From Methanothermococcus thermolithotrophicus DSM 2095 (GTDB lineage: Archaea; AGJL01; Methanococci; Methanococcales; Methanococcaceae): DNA of 64,000 bases. The notes under the pieces were generated by a model. That model worked only from the letters and a program-made list of their open reading frames with translations, ran no database searches and was not told the DNA's origin. The stretch is from contig NZ_OX296583.1 in NCBI RefSeq assembly GCF_946463545.1, positions 1,339,035-1,403,034 of the forward strand, in the 5' to 3' direction. The position numbers were made by a program, and so were the translations under genes. Shown piece after piece: positions 42,798-53,312 of the stretch; position 1 is the stretch's first letter; every line of letters starts with the position of its first letter.

Positions 42798-45700
42798 TTA
42801 ATTTATACTATATACTTCAATATCTCCGTCTTTCATATTTTTAATGGCATTAAATGCTGCCTTTGCTCCATCAGTTGTGGTAATGTATGGTATTTTATAA
42901 TCTATTGCTGTTCTTTTTATCAGATATTCGTCCTCTTTTGATGCACTTCCCTTTGGAGTATTTATAATCAAATCTATCTTTCTAGATTTTATTAAATCAA
43001 TTATATTTGGTCTCCCTTCGCTTATTTTGAATACTTTTTCTACTGCTATTCCGTTATTGGTTAATACATTATAGGTTCCTTCTGTTGCCACTATCTTAAA
43101 TCCTAAATCTTCAAAATTTTTTGCTATTGGTATTAATTTGTTTTTATCATCATCATTTACACTTATAAATACAGTTCCTGCTAATGGGAGCTCCATACCA
43201 GCAGCCAGTTGTGCCTTATAATATGCCAGTCCAAAATCCTTATCTATGCCCATAACTTCTCCTGTGGATTTCATTTCAGGACATAGGGAGATCTCTGCAT
43301 TTGGCCATTTGCCGTATGAAAATACAGCCTCCTTGACGCATACTTTATCAGGTATTTTTTCCACAAGGTTTAAATCTTTTAATTTTTTGCCTACCATGAT
43401 TTTTGCTGCAATCTTTGCAAGGGATATGCCAATAGCTTTACTTAAATAAGGTATTGTCCTACTTGCCCTTGGATTTGCCTCCAAAACATATACTGTATCA
43501 TCTTTTATGGCATACTGGATATTTATCAAACCTTTGATTTTTAACCTCAACGCCAATCTTTTTGTGTAGTCCTTTATGGTGTCTATAATGTCTTTTGAAA
43601 GTGTTTGGGGCGGTATTACACAGGCACTATCTCCACTATGTATGCCTGCCTCTTCTATATGTTCCATTATCCCTCCAATAAATACATCTTCACCATCGCA
43701 AACTGCATCTACATCCACTTCAATAGCATCTTCCAAAAACTTATCAATTAGGATTGGGAGCTCCGGTGAAATCATTACTGCCTCGTTCATGTAATTTTTT
43801 AATTCCTCCCTATTATACACTATATGCATGGCTCTTCCACCGAGCACATAGGAAGGTCTAACCAATACAGGATATCCGATTTTTTCTGCCACTTCTAAGG
43901 CTGTTTCCTCATCAAATACTATTCCATTTGGCGGTTGTGGTATTTTTAATTCATTCAATATATTTGAGAATTTCTCCCTATCCTCAACTAAATCAATGGA
44001 TTCTTTTGGAGTCCCAATAATTATATCGTCAGGAATGTATTTCGATAGATTAAGGGGAGTTTGTCCCCCAACTTGAACTACAACGCCGTAGGGGTTTTCT
44101 TTTTCGATTATATTTAAAACATCCTCGGGATATAACGGCTCGAAGTAAAGTCTATCTGCTAAATCAAAATCGGTGCTAACTGTTTCAGGGTTGCAATTTA
44201 CCATTATGGTTTCAAAACCTTCTTCCTTTAATGATTTTATCGTATGGACACAGCAATAATCAAATTCTATACCTTGACCTATTCTGTTTGGTCCCGAGCC
44301 CAATACTATGATTTTATTACTTTTGTTATTGTTAGAACTCTTGCCAATATTGTTATTGTTATTATTATTTCCACCTATTTCTAGTTCATCTTCCTCGTCA
44401 TTATAGGTTGAATAGTAGTAAGGGGTTTTTGCCTCAAATTCTGCACCGCAGGTATCGACCATTTTATATTTGGGGAATATGTTATATTCTTTTCTTAGAT
44501 TTCTTATTTCTTTTTCTGATTTTCCCGAGATGTCGGCTATTATTTTATCGGACAGTCCATATTTTTTTAACTTTAAAAGGGTTTCATAGTCAAGATTTTT
44601 TGCACCACTTTTATCACTTTTTATAGAGCTCTCCAGTTCTATTATATTTTTCATCTTATTCAGAAACCAAGGGTCTATTTTAGTTATTTTATAAACTTCA
44701 TCAACATCCTTTATTTTTAAAATTTCAAATAAATCATATATTCTACCTATCCCGCCTTTTGGATTTGTATAATTTAATCTCTTCTCATCAAATTGATATT
44801 TAGTATTGTAAAGGTCCAAACTTCTCAATGCCTTTAAAAATGCCTCTTCAAAAGTCCTACCAATCGCCATAACCTCCCCAACACTTTTCATCTGGGTTGT
44901 TAAGGTGTCATCCACGCCAGGAAGTTTATCAAAATCCCATCTTGGAATCTTTACAACAACATAATCTATTGTAGGTTCAAATGCTGCGGAAGTCCCAGTT
45001 ATTTCGTTTTTAATCTCATCAAGGGTTAAACCAACAGCCAATTTTGCGGCAACCTTCGCAATTGGATAACCTGTTGCCTTACTTGCAAGTGCGGAGCTCC
45101 TGCTTACCCTTGGGTTCATTTCAATGGCCACAATTCTCCCATTTTCTGGATTAACTGCAAATTGAATATTACTTCCGCCGGTCTCAACCCCAATTTCTCT
45201 AATGATTTTTATGGAATAGTCTCTTAATAATTGATATTCTTCATCACTGAGTGTTTGGGTTGGAGCTACTGTAATACTGTCTCCTGTATGTATCCCCATA
45301 GGGTCAATATTTTCAATGGTGCATACTATAATTACATTGTCGTTTAAATCCCTAATTACTTCATATTCATATTCCTTCCAACCAATTATGCTCTCTTCTA
45401 TCAAGATTTGATTTTTAAGGCTATATTCTAATCCCTTTGAAGCTATTGATTTTAACTCTTCTGGGTTAAATGCTACACCTCCTCCGGTTCCCCCAAGGGT
45501 AAATGCAGGTCTAACTACTACAGGGTAGCCTAATTTTTCTGCAATACTCAGGGATTCTTCCACAGTATATGCAACTTCACTTTTTAACACATCCACTCCA
45601 ACTTTTTTACAGGCTTCTTTAAAGAGCTCCCTATCTTCCGCTTTTCTAATGGCATCTAACTTTGCCCCAATCAGTTCAACATCATGTTTATCAAGAATTC

Positions 45701-46016
45701 CTTTATCCGCCAGTTCAACTGCCAAGTTTAGTGCAGTCTGTCCTCCAAGGGTGGGCAGTATTGCATCAGGCTTTTCCTTCTCAATAATTTTTTCAACGAC
45801 CTCAGGCACCAACGGTTCTATATATATTTTGTCTGCCATCTCAGGGTCAGTCATTATTGTTGCAGGATTTGAATTTACAAGGACTATTTCATACCCCAGT
45901 TCTTTTAAGGCTTTACATGCCTGGGAACCAGAATAATCAAATTCACACGCCTGCCCAACAATTATTGGACCTGCACCTATAATCAGTATTTTTTTAATAT
46001 CTTCTCTTTTTGGCAT
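42798..46016 (-). CDS. carB: carbamoyl-phosphate synthase large subunit
   Basis: CarB of 1072 residues makes carbamoyl phosphate for arginine and pyrimidines. Both ATP-grasp halves are present: half 1 opens with [28 protein letters not shown] and half 2 with [27 protein letters not shown] methylglyoxal-synthase-like allosteric domain ends it ([27 protein letters not shown]). The halves are joined by an unusual Asn-rich linker ([20 protein letters not shown], about residues 548-567). In Methanocaldococcus jannaschii the two halves are separate genes, so the linker marks a recent fusion or slippage-prone hinge (inference). Confidence 0.95.
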   Translation of the reverse strand: MPKREDIKKILIIGAGPIIVGQACEFDYSGSQACKALKELGYEIVLVNSNPATIMTDPEMADKIYIEPLVPEVVEKIIEKEKPDAILPTLGGQTALNLAVELADKGILDKHDVELIGAKLDAIRKAEDRELFKEACKKVGVDVLKSEVAYTVEESLSIAEKLGYPVVVRPAFTLGGTGGGVAFNPEELKSIASKGLEYSLKNQILIEESIIGWKEYEYEVIRDLNDNVIIVCTIENIDPMGIHTGDSITVAPTQTLSDEEYQLLRDYSIKIIREIGVETGGSNIQFAVNPENGRIVAIEMNPRVSRSSALASKATGYPIAKVAAKLAVGLTLDEIKNEITGTSAAFEPTIDYVVVKIPRWDFDKLPGVDDTLTTQMKSVGEVMAIGRTFEEAFLKALRSLDLYNTKYQFDEKRLNYTNPKGGIGRIYDLFEILKIKDVDEVYKITKIDPWFLNKMKNIIELESSIKSDKSGAKNLDYETLLKLKKYGLSDKIIADISGKSEKEIRNLRKEYNIFPKYKMVDTCGAEFEAKTPYYYSTYNDEEDELEIGGNNNNNNNIGKSSNNNKSNKIIVLGSGPNRIGQGIEFDYCCVHTIKSLKEEGFETIMVNCNPETVSTDFDLADRLYFEPLYPEDVLNIIEKENPYGVVVQVGGQTPLNLSKYIPDDIIIGTPKESIDLVEDREKFSNILNELKIPQPPNGIVFDEETALEVAEKIGYPVLVRPSYVLGGRAMHIVYNREELKNYMNEAVMISPELPILIDKFLEDAIEVDVDAVCDGEDVFIGGIMEHIEEAGIHSGDSACVIPPQTLSKDIIDTIKDYTKRLALRLKIKGLINIQYAIKDDTVYVLEANPRASRTIPYLSKAIGISLAKIAAKIMVGKKLKDLNLVEKIPDKVCVKEAVFSYGKWPNAEISLCPEMKSTGEVMGIDKDFGLAYYKAQLAAGMELPLAGTVFISVNDDDKNKLIPIAKNFEDLGFKIVATEGTYNVLTNNGIAVEKVFKISEGRPNIIDLIKSRKIDLIINTPKGSASKEDEYLIKRTAIDYKIPYITTTDGAKAAFNAIKNMKDGDIEVYSIN

Positions 46017-46028
46017 AAAACCACCAAA

Positions 46029-47096
46029 TCAATATTGTTTAATAATCTTCTCAAAATCGTCAAAGAACCCATATGTGTCATGGGGACCAGGATGAGCCTC
46101 TGGATGATATTGAACACCAACGATCGGTAATTCCTTATGTTTTATTCCCTCAATGCTGTTATCGTTTAAATTAATCTGAGTAATATTCATACAATCGGGT
46201 AAATCAGAAACTGCAAAGTTGTGATTTTGGGAAGTGATATATACCCTTCCATTTTCCAAATCCTTAATGGGCTGGTTTAATCCATGATGGCCAAATTTTA
46301 ATTTTCTCGTTTTAGCACCAAGTGCCAGCGATATTATTTGATGTCCTAGACATATTCCATAGATTGGAACTTTGCCTATAAGGTTTTTCACAGTATTTAT
46401 TGTTTCTTTTAGAATTGAAGGATCTCCCGGCCCATTTGAGATAAACACCCCATTTGGATTATATTCCAATATATCTTTATAATTTGAATCATATGGAACA
46501 ATAACCAAATTTACGTTCTTTTTAATTAGCTGATTTACTATGGATTTTTTAACTCCACAGTCAATTAAAACCACGGTTTTTTTACCATTTCCCAATATTA
46601 TTGGTTTATCCGTACATACCTCAGGAACTAAATTTAATTCTGAAATATTTTTATGAGATTTAACCTTTTTCAATAATTCCTCATTATCAATATCCCCAAC
46701 TCCTATGGCGGCCTTCATAGTCCCATAGGTCCTTATTTTTTTTGTTAATTTTCTTGTGTCAATATCGGATATTCCACATATATTATATTCTTTTAAAAAT
46801 TCATCAATGCTTTTTTTAGATTTATGGTGGCTAGGAACTGAACAATTTTCTTTTACAACAAAACCTTCCACTTTTATTCCATCGGATTCGAACCATTCTT
46901 CATTTACACCATAGTTTCCAATTAACGGATATGTCATGGTTAATATTTGACCTTTATAAGATGGGTCAGTCAATGCTTCTACGTATCCCGTCATACCTGT
47001 ACAGAATATAATTTCCCCAATCGCAATACCCTCTGCACCAAATCCATGACCCTGCATAACAGTCCCATCTTCCAAAATTAATACGGCTTTTGTCAT
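46029..47096 (-). CDS. carA: carbamoyl-phosphate synthase small subunit
   Basis: Glutaminase subunit of about 355 residues. The N-terminal domain has LEDGTVMQGHGFGAEG and GEIIFCTGMTGYVEALTDPSYKGQILTMTYPLIGNYGV. The class I amidotransferase domain has GVFISNGPGDPS, the nucleophile GICLGHQI and the catalytic His/Glu in VQYHPEAHPGP. It delivers ammonia to CarB, which follows after 12 bp. The ATG follows GAAGGGATAGT. Confidence 0.95.
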   Translation of the reverse strand: MTKAVLILEDGTVMQGHGFGAEGIAIGEIIFCTGMTGYVEALTDPSYKGQILTMTYPLIGNYGVNEEWFESDGIKVEGFVVKENCSVPSHHKSKKSIDEFLKEYNICGISDIDTRKLTKKIRTYGTMKAAIGVGDIDNEELLKKVKSHKNISELNLVPEVCTDKPIILGNGKKTVVLIDCGVKKSIVNQLIKKNVNLVIVPYDSNYKDILEYNPNGVFISNGPGDPSILKETINTVKNLIGKVPIYGICLGHQIISLALGAKTRKLKFGHHGLNQPIKDLENGRVYITSQNHNFAVSDLPDCMNITQINLNDNSIEGIKHKELPIVGVQYHPEAHPGPHDTYGFFDDFEKIIKQY

Positions 47097-47159
47097 ACTA
47101 TCCCTTCTATTATGCATGCTTATGAGCATGCATATTCTATTGTTTAATGTATCAGATTG

Positions 47160-48053
47160 TTAAATTAGGATTTTTTTATTATTGTGCTCTAAAAATGCCT
47201 CCCAGCTTTCATCCACACTTTCTTGTATGTGCTCAATTTCAATCTCTGAAAGGTGTCTAAATCTCTTCTGGATGCTTAAATAATCTTTTACCGGTATTTT
47301 TTTATTTTTATAGTTCATCTTAAATTCTTTATTTTCAATTTCGTAAAGCGCCCACAATCCAGATTGAACAGCCAATTTTGCGATTTTTATTCCATCTTTA
47401 CTGTGAAATCCCCACCCAGTGGGGCATGGGGCATGCACATGAATATATTTGAATCCATCAAAGGATAATGCCTTTTCAACCTTTTTTAGGAAATCAATGG
47501 GATAACCTACTGACGCAGTGGCAACATAGGGAGCTCCGTGGGCAGCCACAATAAATGGCATGTTCTTTTTTTCTTCGGGCTTTCCAATACTGTATTTTCC
47601 AGCAGGGCTGGTAGTTGTTGATGCCCCATAAGGGGTAGTCCCGCTCCTCTGTTTTCCAGTGTTTGCGTATGCTTCGTTATCGGTACAGATGTATAGTATA
47701 TTGTGTTCGCGTTCTACTGCTCCCGATAATGCCTGAAAACCAATATCTGCGGTTCCACCATCTCCAGCAAATACTACGATATTTGTCTTTTTACCCAGTC
47801 TTTTCATGGCTTTTTCTATGCCGCTTGCAACTGCTGCAGCATTTTCAAATGCAACATGTATAAATGGCACCCTCCAGGCAGTTTCAGGATATATTGTAGT
47901 AATGACTTCCATACATCCAGTTGGTGCAATGACAATTGTGTCCTCTCCACATATTTTTAAAGCCAATCTTAAGGCAAGAAGTTCTGGACATCCAGCACAG
48001 GCTCTTGCTCCTGGTGCTAAATATTCTTCTTTTGGAATATCTGTGATTTTCAT
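47160..48053 (-). CDS. porB: pyruvate:ferredoxin oxidoreductase beta subunit
   Basis: ThDP-binding beta subunit of 297 residues. It has [19 protein letters not shown] with conserved cysteines, [37 protein letters not shown], the ThDP motif [19 protein letters not shown] and [19 protein letters not shown]. It carboxylates acetyl-CoA to pyruvate in autotrophy. The start overlaps the porA stop (ATGA). The remaining por subunits lie immediately upstream. Confidence 0.95.
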   Translation of the reverse strand: MKITDIPKEEYLAPGARACAGCPELLALRLALKICGEDTIVIAPTGCMEVITTIYPETAWRVPFIHVAFENAAAVASGIEKAMKRLGKKTNIVVFAGDGGTADIGFQALSGAVEREHNILYICTDNEAYANTGKQRSGTTPYGASTTTSPAGKYSIGKPEEKKNMPFIVAAHGAPYVATASVGYPIDFLKKVEKALSFDGFKYIHVHAPCPTGWGFHSKDGIKIAKLAVQSGLWALYEIENKEFKMNYKNKKIPVKDYLSIQKRFRHLSEIEIEHIQESVDESWEAFLEHNNKKILI

Positions 48054-49201
48054 AGATTAACACCTATCCATGTAATTTCTTTTGGATTGTTATCCTCTAA
48101 TAATCTAAATATGGTTCTAAAATCGTCATAAGTTACATCCCTACCGCCCAATCCAACAATAAAGTTTTTTACAATAGGTTTACTATCCAAATCATAAAGG
48201 CATGATTTAACTTCATGGGCCACAATTCCACCGGACCCAAAGCTTATATTTTTATCAATTACTCCTATTTTTTCAAACCTTGAAAGTATTTTTTTCAGTT
48301 CTTCTTTTGGGAATGGCCTAAATACCTTTAATTTAATCAATCCTACTTTTTTTCCCTCTTTCCTTAGTTCATCTACAATAAATCGTGCAGTGGTGGTTAT
48401 TGCCCCCATAGTTAAAATAACAATTTCTGCGTCTTCGGTCCGATATTCTTCAATGAATTCATACTTCCTTCCAGTGAGCTCTTCAAATTCTTTAAAAGTT
48501 TTTTCCATAACAATTCTAGCATTCTCCATGGCTTGTTCCTGTTGATATTTCAGCTCCATGTAGATATTTGGACCTCCAACTGGTCCCAATGTGTAAGGGC
48601 TTTCAGGGTCTAATTTATATTCTAAATCCAATTCTGGAAGAAAACTTTCAATTGTTTCATTATCCAGTGGATTTACTGGTTCGACAGTATGTGATAATAT
48701 AAATCCATCGAGAGATACCATTGCAGGCAATAATACATTTTTATTTTCACATATTTTGTATGCCATTATCACTGAATCATGAGCCTCTTGATTACTCTCA
48801 CAAAACATCTGAATTGCCCCACTGTCCCTTTGAGCAAGGGCATCTATATGGTCTGACCATATCGATATTGGAGCAGAATATGACCTGTTAGTAATTGCTG
48901 TAACAATGGGTAACCTAAGTCCCGAAGCACATGGGATGAGCTCGTGAAATAATGCTACACCAGGTCCGCAAGATGCGGTAAATGTTCTAACCCCGCAGGC
49001 ACTAGCCCCAATTACTGCACTCAATGCACTGTGTTCGGATTCTACTGGAATATACTCGCAATCCATCTCACCGTCGGCAATAAATTTTGCTATTATCTCA
49101 ACAATTTCACTTTGGGGGGTAATTGGATATGCTGCCACCACATCGACACTTGAATTTTTCACCGCAGTGGCAACTGCCATATGTCCGGTCATTCCTTGCA
49201 T
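48050..49201 (-). CDS. porA: pyruvate:ferredoxin oxidoreductase alpha subunit
   Basis: Alpha subunit of 383 residues: [90 protein letters not shown], and a C-terminal domain with [10 protein letters not shown] and [13 protein letters not shown]. The GLGGRDV and CGPG signatures identify the pyruvate-specific type. The start follows GAGGAGGACTAAA, right after porD. Confidence 0.95.
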   Translation of the reverse strand: MQGMTGHMAVATAVKNSSVDVVAAYPITPQSEIVEIIAKFIADGEMDCEYIPVESEHSALSAVIGASACGVRTFTASCGPGVALFHELIPCASGLRLPIVTAITNRSYSAPISIWSDHIDALAQRDSGAIQMFCESNQEAHDSVIMAYKICENKNVLLPAMVSLDGFILSHTVEPVNPLDNETIESFLPELDLEYKLDPESPYTLGPVGGPNIYMELKYQQEQAMENARIVMEKTFKEFEELTGRKYEFIEEYRTEDAEIVILTMGAITTTARFIVDELRKEGKKVGLIKLKVFRPFPKEELKKILSRFEKIGVIDKNISFGSGGIVAHEVKSCLYDLDSKPIVKNFIVGLGGRDVTYDDFRTIFRLLEDNNPKEITWIGVNL

Positions 49202-49202
49202 T

Positions 49203-49472
49203 TTAGTCCTCCTCTATCATTTTTATAGCATTTTTTGGACATTCAACTTCGCAAATTCCACATCCCTTGCAAAAATCGTAGTCAATTGTTATTTTATCAT
49301 CCTCAACAATTACCACTCCATCGGGGCAGTAGAGCCAGCAGAAAAGACATGAATTACAGTTTTCATAGTCAATAATTGGTTTATAGGTCCTCCAACCTCC
49401 AGTTTTGTTTTCTACGCTTGTTCCAGGTGGAAGCACACCACCTATGATTATATTATTATAATCTAATGTCAT
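49203..49472 (-). CDS. porD: pyruvate:ferredoxin oxidoreductase delta (ferredoxin) subunit
   Basis: Ferredoxin subunit of 89 residues with CNSCLFCWLYCPDGVV and CKGCGICEVECPKNAI. The N-terminal TGGWRTYKPIIDYENCNSC is typical of PorD. It links PorB to external ferredoxin. It overlaps porC by 4 bp and porA begins 1 bp after its stop. Confidence 0.95.
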   Translation of the reverse strand: MTLDYNNIIIGGVLPPGTSVENKTGGWRTYKPIIDYENCNSCLFCWLYCPDGVVIVEDDKITIDYDFCKGCGICEVECPKNAIKMIEED

Positions 49473-50008
49473 ACGACCACCTTTTTCATCTCATCATATG
49501 CCCTTTTAACGGCCAATATATTTTTATCAGCAAGTTTTTTTGGAAATCTTTCTGATATGATTGAAATAACTGAATCCAATGAGATATTGTCATATATTGC
49601 CAAAAATGCTCCAATCATGACGGTATTTGTAATTGGAACCCCCAGAGTTTCAATGGCAAGTTTAGTGGCATCTATTGTATAGGTATTTTGGCCCTCAAAC
49701 TCGATAGGCTCCTTTGTATTCACAATTATGGTTCCATCATCCAGTCCTTGGACAACATCCACAGTAGGGTCATTTATAACCGTTGGGTCTAGAACCATCA
49801 CATAATTTGGATTGTATATTTGAGTTCTTGTTTTAATTTCACTGTCGCTTATTCTAACATAGGAAGTTACAGGAGCTCCCCTCTTTTCAGGGCCAAAAAA
49901 TGGAAAAGCTTGACAAAATTTTCCCTCTTTTAAAGAAGCTATGGCAAGAATTTCTGCGGCGGTAACTGCCCCTTGACCTCCCCTGCCATGAAATCTTATT
50001 TCATCCAT
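49469..50008 (-). CDS. porC: pyruvate:ferredoxin oxidoreductase gamma subunit
   Basis: Gamma subunit of about 179 residues: DEIRFHGRGGQGAVTAAEILAIA, FPFFGPEKRGAPVTSYVRIS, PNYVMVLDPTVI. It is the first gene of porCDAB. The ATG follows CAGGGTGAAAAAC. The operator lies 39 bp upstream. Confidence 0.94.
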   Translation of the reverse strand: MDEIRFHGRGGQGAVTAAEILAIASLKEGKFCQAFPFFGPEKRGAPVTSYVRISDSEIKTRTQIYNPNYVMVLDPTVINDPTVDVVQGLDDGTIIVNTKEPIEFEGQNTYTIDATKLAIETLGVPITNTVMIGAFLAIYDNISLDSVISIISERFPKKLADKNILAVKRAYDEMKKVVV

Positions 50009-50046
50009 GTTTTTCACCCTGCATATGTCATTATTAATTATTATAT

Positions 50047-50061
50047 ATGTGTATTTAATAC
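50047..50061. promoter_or_regulatory. GTGTA-N5-TACAC operator at porCDAB
   Basis: GTGTATTTAATACAC is a perfect palindrome over all 15 bases except the centre. On the minus strand TATA-like ATATTTATATAA lies directly upstream at about 50065-50076. Confidence 0.78.
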
Positions 50062-50079
50062 ACATATTATATAAATATT

Positions 50080-50432
50080 TCGGAATTTCGGCAATTGTAC
50101 AATAATATTATATATGGAACCGTAAAAAATCATTTAACAAACTTTAACAATACTTATTAAATCAATAAAAATCGAAATCTAGGATTTCATCTAATTTTTC
50201 ATTAATTTACTCATACCACATTCCCTTGAACAATTATGCAAGAGAATAAAAAACCAGATCATCCCAGAACTGCCGACTACCTCATGAATAAATATCCCTG
50301 GCGAGCTCGGGGCAAGATACATTATTCCTTTAAATATGGTTAGTACCAAGTAATCTTAACACTTTGTTTTTCTGCCTGTTTTTTCCGTCCTTTTCTGTCT
50401 TTTGGGATATTCTTCCTCAATCAATCATAAAC
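50080..50432. other. non-coding gap, possible 35-codon relic
   Basis: There is no convincing gene here. At 50236-50343 a plus-strand frame of 35 codons (starting MQENKKPDHPRTADYLMNKY) stands out for its GC-rich, coding-like composition, but it has no ribosome site and no recognised relative. It could be the leftover of a lost gene. Confidence 0.3.
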
Positions 50433-51293
50433 TTAAAAATTTATAAATTTATCAAAGAGTATTCCAATTATCCCGCTTCCAACGATAACTCCAATCAAAT
50501 ATTTTAATGTTAGTTTTTTCCCATAACATCTTTTCATAGCCATTAGTAAAGGAAGTCCCAAAGTAGGAGCTGAAATTAAAAACGAAATTATCAATCCTTT
50601 TGATATACCATCTATTGCAACTGCCTTTATAATTGGTACCATTGCATGAGGGCATAAGAAGATGAATATTCTTATTATTGAAACATAAAAATACGAGTAT
50701 AGGTTATTGGAAAGAATTAACAGAATGGTTTCTTTTGAGACATAGGTCATTACAAATCCAGAAATTAAAAATCCCAAAGTTATAGATGGTAAAAATTTTT
50801 TAAACTGCTCAATGAACACATCAAAAAAACCATTTTTGTTATTTTTGGATTCAAATCCACAAAATACTACTTTTTCATTGTAGAATATCAAACCTACAAA
50901 TACTGATAATAGCATTGATGCTAAAACCTGCACAATTGCTAGTTTATACCCTAACAACGAAAGAGATAGTAAAATACCAATAGGATTTATTGAAGATGCT
51001 GAAACAATAAATGCCATACTAGTTCCTAAGTTTGCCCCCTTTGAGCTCATGGCATTTGCTACAGGCACCCCACTTGCAGAACATAATGGTAGGATCCCTC
51101 CAATAAAAGATGCTAAAATTATGGATTTTTTTGAGTTATCCAATATATGAACAAACCTTTTTCTCAAATCTCCTTTCAATTTTATCTTTAAATATGTGGA
51201 TATAACAAAACCCAATATAATATAAGGTAATGCCTTTAAAAAGAAGTTTAGGGAGTGTTCCAGTGAGATATAAATAGCGTACATATTAATCAT
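50433..51293 (-). CDS. predicted permease (UPF0718/DUF318 type)
   Basis: Membrane protein of about 286 residues with about eight hydrophobic segments. It has the conserved LPLCSASGVPVANAMSSKGANLGTSMAF and SASSINPIGILLSLSLLG segments of the UPF0718 permease family, which includes ArsP-like transporters; the substrate here is unknown. The open frame runs to 51335, but its first 14 codons lie in the terminal repeat of a MITE-like element, so I place the start at the inner ATG. A frameshifted copy of its 3' end lies at 11106-11226. The T-rich 3' side overlaps nothing. Confidence 0.8.
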   Translation of the reverse strand: MINMYAIYISLEHSLNFFLKALPYIILGFVISTYLKIKLKGDLRKRFVHILDNSKKSIILASFIGGILPLCSASGVPVANAMSSKGANLGTSMAFIVSASSINPIGILLSLSLLGYKLAIVQVLASMLLSVFVGLIFYNEKVVFCGFESKNNKNGFFDVFIEQFKKFLPSITLGFLISGFVMTYVSKETILLILSNNLYSYFYVSIIRIFIFLCPHAMVPIIKAVAIDGISKGLIISFLISAPTLGLPLLMAMKRCYGKKLTLKYLIGVIVGSGIIGILFDKFINF

Positions 51294-51320
51294 GGTTTCC
51301 ACACTTACCACACTTAGAAT

Positions 51321-51472
51321 TATAGTGGTGTGCATTACTTACTTAACTAATTAATACAGGTAATTTTTATTTAAACATAAAATACCCTTGTTAAATTAAA
51401 TTAAGCTTATTTATTGCAGTTATTAAATTTATAATACTTTGATTAGTTTACTTAAAGTTGCACACCACTATA
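51321..51472. repeat. 152-bp MITE-like element with perfect 14-bp terminal inverted repeats
   Basis: TATAGTGGTGTGCA at the left end and TGCACACCACTATA at the right end are perfect complements. The element is AT-rich and has no gene. Its right end supplies the last eight or so codons of the NapH-like protein, and its left end the apparent first codons of the permease frame, so it inserted between or across the edges of the two genes. Confidence 0.65.
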
Positions 51473-52095
51473 CATTTGAGTTTGTTTTTCGTTTTCCTTA
51501 TTCCTTTTTTTGTTAATTGGATTGCAGTACCATAAGGGCACAAAAATCTACACCAGAATCTTGGTATTAATATGGCTAGGAACAATCCTCCCAATACCAA
51601 TAATAACCTTGTGTAATATTCATTTCCAACAGTCATTAAGGTCAATTCTATTGAAGTTATTAAATCACTGGTATGGATTGGAATGTAATACCTTGGATTT
51701 CCATTTATTATTGCAATTATTGCAAAGGCAAATATTGTATATCTTAAAAAATTAAACGATAATTTTAGTTCCAATGGTAGTTTAACAACACTTTTTGAAA
51801 TTTTTCTTCTTATTTTGTAAATTATATCGTTTAAAGTTCCAAATGGACATACTCCACTACAGAAATCTTTTCTAAACAAAAACATGTATCCAATAACAAA
51901 TGCAACAAAAGGTCGCCTATAGTATTTGGAAGGGCAGTCAACAACAGGACACATGTCACATGCTAAAAATGGGATCATATATGGACATCTGAATATAACT
52001 AAAATAACTGTGGGGATTACGCCAATAAAAATTCCGTATTTTATGAAAATTGGGATAATAGCGTTTACCTTATTAAATAATTCTTTAAAATTCAT
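51448..52095 (-). CDS. NapH/NosR-like membrane iron-sulfur protein
   Basis: Protein of 215 residues with four or five membrane segments and two cytoplasmic-type cysteine clusters, CSGVCPFGTLND and CRFLCPYGTAIQ, typical of the NapH/4Fe-4S_5 family. A further CDMCPVVDCPSKYY loop lies near residue 45. Such proteins pass electrons between the membrane and soluble partners; the partner here is unknown. The last residues (IVVCNFK) come from an inserted element. The ATG follows GGTGAGATA. Confidence 0.82.
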   Translation of the reverse strand: MNFKELFNKVNAIIPIFIKYGIFIGVIPTVILVIFRCPYMIPFLACDMCPVVDCPSKYYRRPFVAFVIGYMFLFRKDFCSGVCPFGTLNDIIYKIRRKISKSVVKLPLELKLSFNFLRYTIFAFAIIAIINGNPRYYIPIHTSDLITSIELTLMTVGNEYYTRLLLVLGGLFLAILIPRFWCRFLCPYGTAIQLTKKGIRKTKNKLKCIVVCNFK

Positions 52096-52201
52096 TATCT
52101 CACCAAATTAAATAAAATATAATGTAGCTTCATGATTTGGTTAATATTTCAGTTTTAAAACTGTCGCAAAAAGAGAAAATAATTGATAATATTATGGGAT
52201 A

Positions 52202-53089
52202 TTATTGTTGTGGTGCAATATCTTTATATTCTGAGTAGTAGTTGTTTAAGATTTCCTGACCTTTTTCAGATTTTACAGGATAGAAGCCGTGTTTTGCCAA
52301 TATACTTTGTCCTTCATCTGATAAAACAAATTCCATGTATTTGTATGCTAAATCCTTATTCTTTGAGTTTTTCATAACTCCTATTGTGAAAACACCTTTT
52401 TGCATATCAAGGTATTCTCTTGGAATATCTATAACTTCAACGTTTCCTTTTATTCCTTCCAATGTGGTGCATCTTCTCTCAACTATTGCTGCATCTGCAT
52501 TTCCATTGGCAACTTCTTTTAACATCTTTCTGTAGCAGTCGTAATCTTTTGAACTTTTTTCATAGATTTTTTCGATTAATTCTTTTTTTGGTTTTAATGC
52601 TTTTATTTCTGGAATCTTTGCTTTTGAGTTTGTGTAAACTATAACATCATCTCTCAATAAATCTTCTAATTTAGTTATGTTCTTAGGGTTTCCTTTTGGA
52701 GTTATTATTACCCATTCTGTAAATTGGTAGATTTTATAGTCTGGTTCCATTAAACTTTCGTTTGTTAATATTTTTGAATGTTTGATACTTCTTGGTAAAA
52801 ATACGTCAGCATAAGCACCTTTTTCTAACGCCTTTCTTAAAGTTCCAGCTGATGCTCCTGTGAATTCTACTTTACAGTTGTATCTTTTTTCAAAAACTGA
52901 ATTTACTTCTTGGAGTGCCTCTGTTGGACCTCCACAACTGTAGACCACTAAAGTTTTTAGAGCTCCTGCAGATTTTGCAGCTGTAGCGGTAGCTTCTGCA
53001 GGTGATGTTGCTTGAGTGTCTGACACACATCCAGAAAACATTAGGGTTATTGCAATAAGCCCTACCATGAATAATGCATGTTTTCTCAT
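52202..53089 (-). CDS. ModA-like substrate-binding lipoprotein
   Basis: Binding protein of about 295 residues with a lipoprotein signal (IAITLMFSGC), an Ala/Thr-rich linker, and a ModA/WtpA-type domain (LVVYSCGGPTEALQEVNSVFEKRYNCKVEFTGASAGTLRKALEKGAYADVFLP). The ligand is probably an oxyanion such as molybdate or tungstate, but no ABC permease or ATPase is adjacent, unlike tupABC at 19-22 kb. The ATG follows GGTGAAAAG; the open frame extends 29 codons upstream without a ribosome site. Confidence 0.8.
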   Translation of the reverse strand: MRKHALFMVGLIAITLMFSGCVSDTQATSPAEATATAAKSAGALKTLVVYSCGGPTEALQEVNSVFEKRYNCKVEFTGASAGTLRKALEKGAYADVFLPRSIKHSKILTNESLMEPDYKIYQFTEWVIITPKGNPKNITKLEDLLRDDVIVYTNSKAKIPEIKALKPKKELIEKIYEKSSKDYDCYRKMLKEVANGNADAAIVERRCTTLEGIKGNVEVIDIPREYLDMQKGVFTIGVMKNSKNKDLAYKYMEFVLSDEGQSILAKHGFYPVKSEKGQEILNNYYSEYKDIAPQQ

Positions 53090-53312
53090 CTTTTCACCAT
53101 TAAATTTTCTAATAACCGCTTTTTTGGAATTTCCAAATCTAATGGTATTTTTACATATAAATAGTTTGTTTTTCATTAATTTTAATAACTAATTAGCTAT
53201 TAGATAATATAATAAGTCCAAAAATGCCTCATTTTAAATTGGACAGATGATTCAAATAGTAAAAAATTAAAAAAGATGTAGTACAACATATAAAAAAATA
53301 GATAAATAATAA

